A stretch of 64,000 bases of DNA from a bacterium (GTDB taxonomy: Bacteria; Planctomycetota; JAFGQW01): NCBI GenBank assembly GCA_030426805.1, contig JAUHXU010000001.1:1266861-1330860 (forward strand). The letters run 5' to 3'. The number at the start of each line of letters is the position of its first letter. Position 1 is the stretch's first letter. Both the position numbers and the translations under genes were made by a program. The notes below the pieces were generated by a model. That model saw only the letters and a program-made list of their open reading frames with translations. It had not been told where the DNA came from and did no database searches. Positions 61,790 to 64,000 of this stretch are shown here, piece by piece.

Positions 61790-63085
61790 GTGCCGATCGA
61801 CTTCGACGCAACGCTGTGGATCATCGTCGCCGGTGCGACGATGCTCGGCGTGATCGGGGGCGTGATCGGTTGCTTCGCGCTGCTCCGGCGGCAGAGCCTG
61901 CTCGGCGACTCGCTCGCGCATGCGGCACTCCCGGGCGTCTGCATCGCGTTCGTCGTGACCGGCTCGAAGTCGCCGGTTCCGCTGCTCGCGGGCGCACTCG
62001 TCGCCGGTGTGCTCGGTTCGCTGTTGATCCTCGCGGTCGTGCGCACGACGCGCGTCAAGGAGGACGGCGCGATGGGGATCGTCCTCAGCACGTTCTTCGG
62101 CGTGGGCATCGTGCTGCTCACGTGGATCCAGAACCGACCCGGCGGCAACCAGAGCGGCCTGAGGCACTTCCTGTTCGGACAGGCGGCAGCGCTGCTCGCC
62201 GAAGACGTCGTGCGGATGGCGATCCTCGGCGTGCTCGTTCTCGCGGCCGTCGTCGTCTTCTACAAGGAGTTCCAGCTGATCACGTTCGACCGCGACTACG
62301 CGGCGAGCATCGGCTTGCCGGTGCGCACGCTCGAGATCGGGCTGACGACGCTGCTCGTGCTCGTCGTCGTCGTCGGCTTGCAGACCGTCGGCGTCGTGCT
62401 GATCATCGCGACGCTGATCACGCCGGCCGTCGCCGCGCGCCAGTGGACGAACCGGCTCGCGTGGATGCTCGTCCTCGCGGCGGTGATCGGCGGTGGCTCC
62501 GGTGCGATCGGCGTGCTCGCGAGCGCGGCCAGCCAGGGCATTCCGACCGGTCCGACGATCGTTCTGTGTTCGACCGCGCTGCTCGGCGCATCACTGCTGT
62601 TCGCGCCGAACCGAGGCATCGTCCAGGCCTGGTACGGCGACCGACGCCTGCGGCGCCGCATTCGACACGAGAACCTCCTCAAGGACATCTACTCGTTCGG
62701 GGAACGGCGTGCCGACTTCGCGCGACCGGTCTCGTGGCCGGAGTTGATGGGACTTCGCGGCCAGGGGCGCCACGCGCTCGGTCGCCGCGCGCGCGACTTG
62801 CGGCGCCGCGCGCTGGTCGAACTCGACGGCGATGCGCTGCGCCTCACCGCCGCGGGTCGCCGCGCGGCCGAACGCGTCGTCCGCAAACACCGCCTGTGGG
62901 AGCTCTACCTGACGCGGCGGGTCGACGTCGCGAGCGACCACGTGCACCGCGACGCCGAGGCGATGGAGCACGTGCTCTCGGACGAGGCGACCGAGCGCAT
63001 CGACGCGCTGCTGGGACACCCGTCCACCGACCCGCACGGCCGCCCCATCCCGCGCCCGAACGCCGGCGACGAGGCCGCGCGATGA
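61790..63085 (+). CDS. Metal ABC transporter permease fused to a DtxR-like domain
   Basis: A 431-residue protein starting with GTG. Residues 1-280 are an ABC-3 family permease with eight or nine helices (GVIGCFALLRRQSLLGDSLAHA is the conserved start). A linker (YGDRRLRRRIRHENLLKDIYS) leads to a cytoplasmic domain of about 130 residues whose end, VRKHRLWELYLTRRVDV and DAEAMEHVLSDEATERID, repeats the metal-binding and dimer motifs of the DtxR/MntR regulator encoded next door. It may sense metal and gate transport (inference). It overlaps the next permease as ATGA. Confidence 0.92.
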   Translation: MPIDFDATLWIIVAGATMLGVIGGVIGCFALLRRQSLLGDSLAHAALPGVCIAFVVTGSKSPVPLLAGALVAGVLGSLLILAVVRTTRVKEDGAMGIVLSTFFGVGIVLLTWIQNRPGGNQSGLRHFLFGQAAALLAEDVVRMAILGVLVLAAVVVFYKEFQLITFDRDYAASIGLPVRTLEIGLTTLLVLVVVVGLQTVGVVLIIATLITPAVAARQWTNRLAWMLVLAAVIGGGSGAIGVLASAASQGIPTGPTIVLCSTALLGASLLFAPNRGIVQAWYGDRRLRRRIRHENLLKDIYSFGERRADFARPVSWPELMGLRGQGRHALGRRARDLRRRALVELDGDALRLTAAGRRAAERVVRKHRLWELYLTRRVDVASDHVHRDAEAMEHVLSDEATERIDALLGHPSTDPHGRPIPRPNAGDEAAR

Positions 63086-64000
63086 ACCCGACGGTCGTCA
63101 TCCTGCTCGTCGGCTCGTGCGTCGCGGCGTCGTGCGCACTCGTCGGAGCGTTCCTCGTGCTGCGGCGGATGGCGCTGCTCGGCGACGCGATCAGCCACGC
63201 GGTCCTCCCCGGAATCGTGATCGCGTTCCTGTGGTTCGGGAGCCGCAGCACGTGGCCGATGGTGCTCGGCGCCGCGGCGACCGGCGTGCTGACGGTGTTC
63301 CTGATCGATCTCCTGACGCGCACGCGGCGGGTGCGCAGCGACGCGGCGATCGGCGTCGTGTTCCCCGGGCTGTTCGCGGTCGGCGTGATCCTGGCGCATC
63401 GGTTCGCGGCGAACATCGACCTCGATCCGGAGTGCGTCCTCTACGGCGAGATCGCGCTCGCGCCGTTCACCGACCTCGTGATCTTCGGCGTCGACCTCGG
63501 CCCGCGCGCGTTGTGGGTCTCGGCGGTCATTCTCGCGATCGATCTCGTCGTCGTGCTCGCGCTCTACAAGGAGTTCGAGCTGACGAGTTTCGATCCGGCA
63601 CTCGCGACCGCGCTCGGGTTCTCGCCGGTGCTCGTGCACTACGTGCTGATGAGCCTCGTGAGCGTCACGGTCGTCGGCTCGTTCGAGGCGGTCGGCGCGA
63701 TCCTCGTCGTCGCGATGCTGATCGTCCCGCCCGCCACCGCCTACCTGCTGGTCGATCGCCTCGCGCCGATGCTGGCGCTGTCGGTCGCGATCGGCGTCGC
63801 CGACGCCTGCCTCGGCTACGGAATCGCCTACCACTACAATGCGTCGATCGCAGGCGGCATGGCCACGGCGACCGGCATCGTCTTCGTCATCGCGTGGATC
63901 GCGTCGCCGCGACACGGCCTGCTCCGCCAGTTCCTCGGGCACCGTCGCCTCCGTCGGAGCTTCGACGCGCAGATCGTGCTGCTGCACCTGAAGGACCGCA
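63082..64000 (+). CDS. Second metal ABC transporter permease, cut by window edge
   Basis: 306 residues are visible before the window ends. It is an ABC-3 permease (GAFLVLRRMALLGDAISHAVLPG) with about nine helices and the typical LYKEFELTSFDP loop. After the last helix it continues with a cytoplasmic Arg-rich linker (FLGHRRLRRSFDAQIVLLH) similar to that of the first permease, so it too may carry a regulator-like domain beyond the window. It probably pairs with the first permease to form a heterodimeric channel. Confidence 0.92.
   Translation, partial: MNPTVVILLVGSCVAASCALVGAFLVLRRMALLGDAISHAVLPGIVIAFLWFGSRSTWPMVLGAAATGVLTVFLIDLLTRTRRVRSDAAIGVVFPGLFAVGVILAHRFAANIDLDPECVLYGEIALAPFTDLVIFGVDLGPRALWVSAVILAIDLVVVLALYKEFELTSFDPALATALGFSPVLVHYVLMSLVSVTVVGSFEAVGAILVVAMLIVPPATAYLLVDRLAPMLALSVAIGVADACLGYGIAYHYNASIAGGMATATGIVFVIAWIASPRHGLLRQFLGHRRLRRSFDAQIVLLHLKDR

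Overview
This is a very GC-rich, gene-dense stretch of about 50 protein genes with no rRNA, tRNA or CRISPR array that I could find. The gene families point strongly to the Planctomycetota: an operon of DUF1501, PPC-domain, DUF1549/DUF1553 and c-type cytochrome/WD40 proteins, two membrane Ser/Thr kinases (one beginning 26 bp from a divergent ECF sigma factor), and a paralogous family of secreted proteins. No intergenic gap exceeds about 270 bp. Many neighbouring genes overlap as ATGA or GTGA, so transcription units are tightly coupled. I cannot name the genus.

Layout. 1-5,579: a partial lipoprotein, secreted propeller-like protein A, and an ECF sigma factor divergent from a kinase with TPR repeats. 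5,586-5,750: a 165-bp MITE-like element that supplies the stop codon of the next gene. 5,748-11,427: an NAD-kinase-like gene, a coiled-coil gene and a four-CBS gene on the minus strand, facing a valyl-tRNA synthetase of the kind I associate with Actinobacteria. 11,512-23,320: secreted protein B, a MauG-type peroxidase and the four-gene planctomycete cytochrome operon. 23,324-27,834: parvulin, flippase, sulfotransferase and secreted protein D. 27,908-30,775: a coupled operon of ATP-grasp enzyme, AhpD-like protein and lipoprotein. 30,998-35,572: lipA, lipB, an esterase-like and an S51-like gene, efp and infA. 35,738-39,810: FMN reductase, CitE-like lyase and a second kinase. 39,941-44,702: three tandem secreted paralogues. 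44,802-49,400: molybdopterin oxidoreductase, voltage-gated channel and a GGDEF-EAL protein. 49,480-52,820: deoC and two aldehyde dehydrogenase genes. 53,010-58,210: a GT-C-like membrane protein, a small Cys-containing secreted protein, a sigma factor and an RND transporter. 58,264-64,000: a double CDGSH protein, an exported Fe/Mn superoxide dismutase, a DtxR/MntR regulator and a metal ABC importer that runs off the end.

The most notable observation is at 29,005-29,541. An AhpD-family gene carries an in-frame TGA exactly where the second Cys of the CxxC motif belongs, giving C80-G-Y-U83. The reading frame continues with conserved family sequence and ends in a GTGA overlap with the next gene. 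A 5-bp stem with a GGUCU loop begins 13 nt after the UGA, with the loop starting 18 nt after it, matching the bacterial SECIS arrangement as I recall it for E. coli fdhF. I therefore annotate it as a selenoprotein; selenium machinery itself is not in the window.

How the genes work together. The right-hand end looks like a manganese/redox module: regulator, importer, a permease fused to a DtxR-like domain, an exported SOD and a palindrome between divergent promoters. deoC with the two aldehyde dehydrogenase genes fits deoxyribose-phosphate degradation and acetaldehyde oxidation. lipB and lipA form a lipoate unit. Seven secreted proteins, including the peroxidase, share a C-terminal module of about 100 residues that may act in sorting or anchoring.
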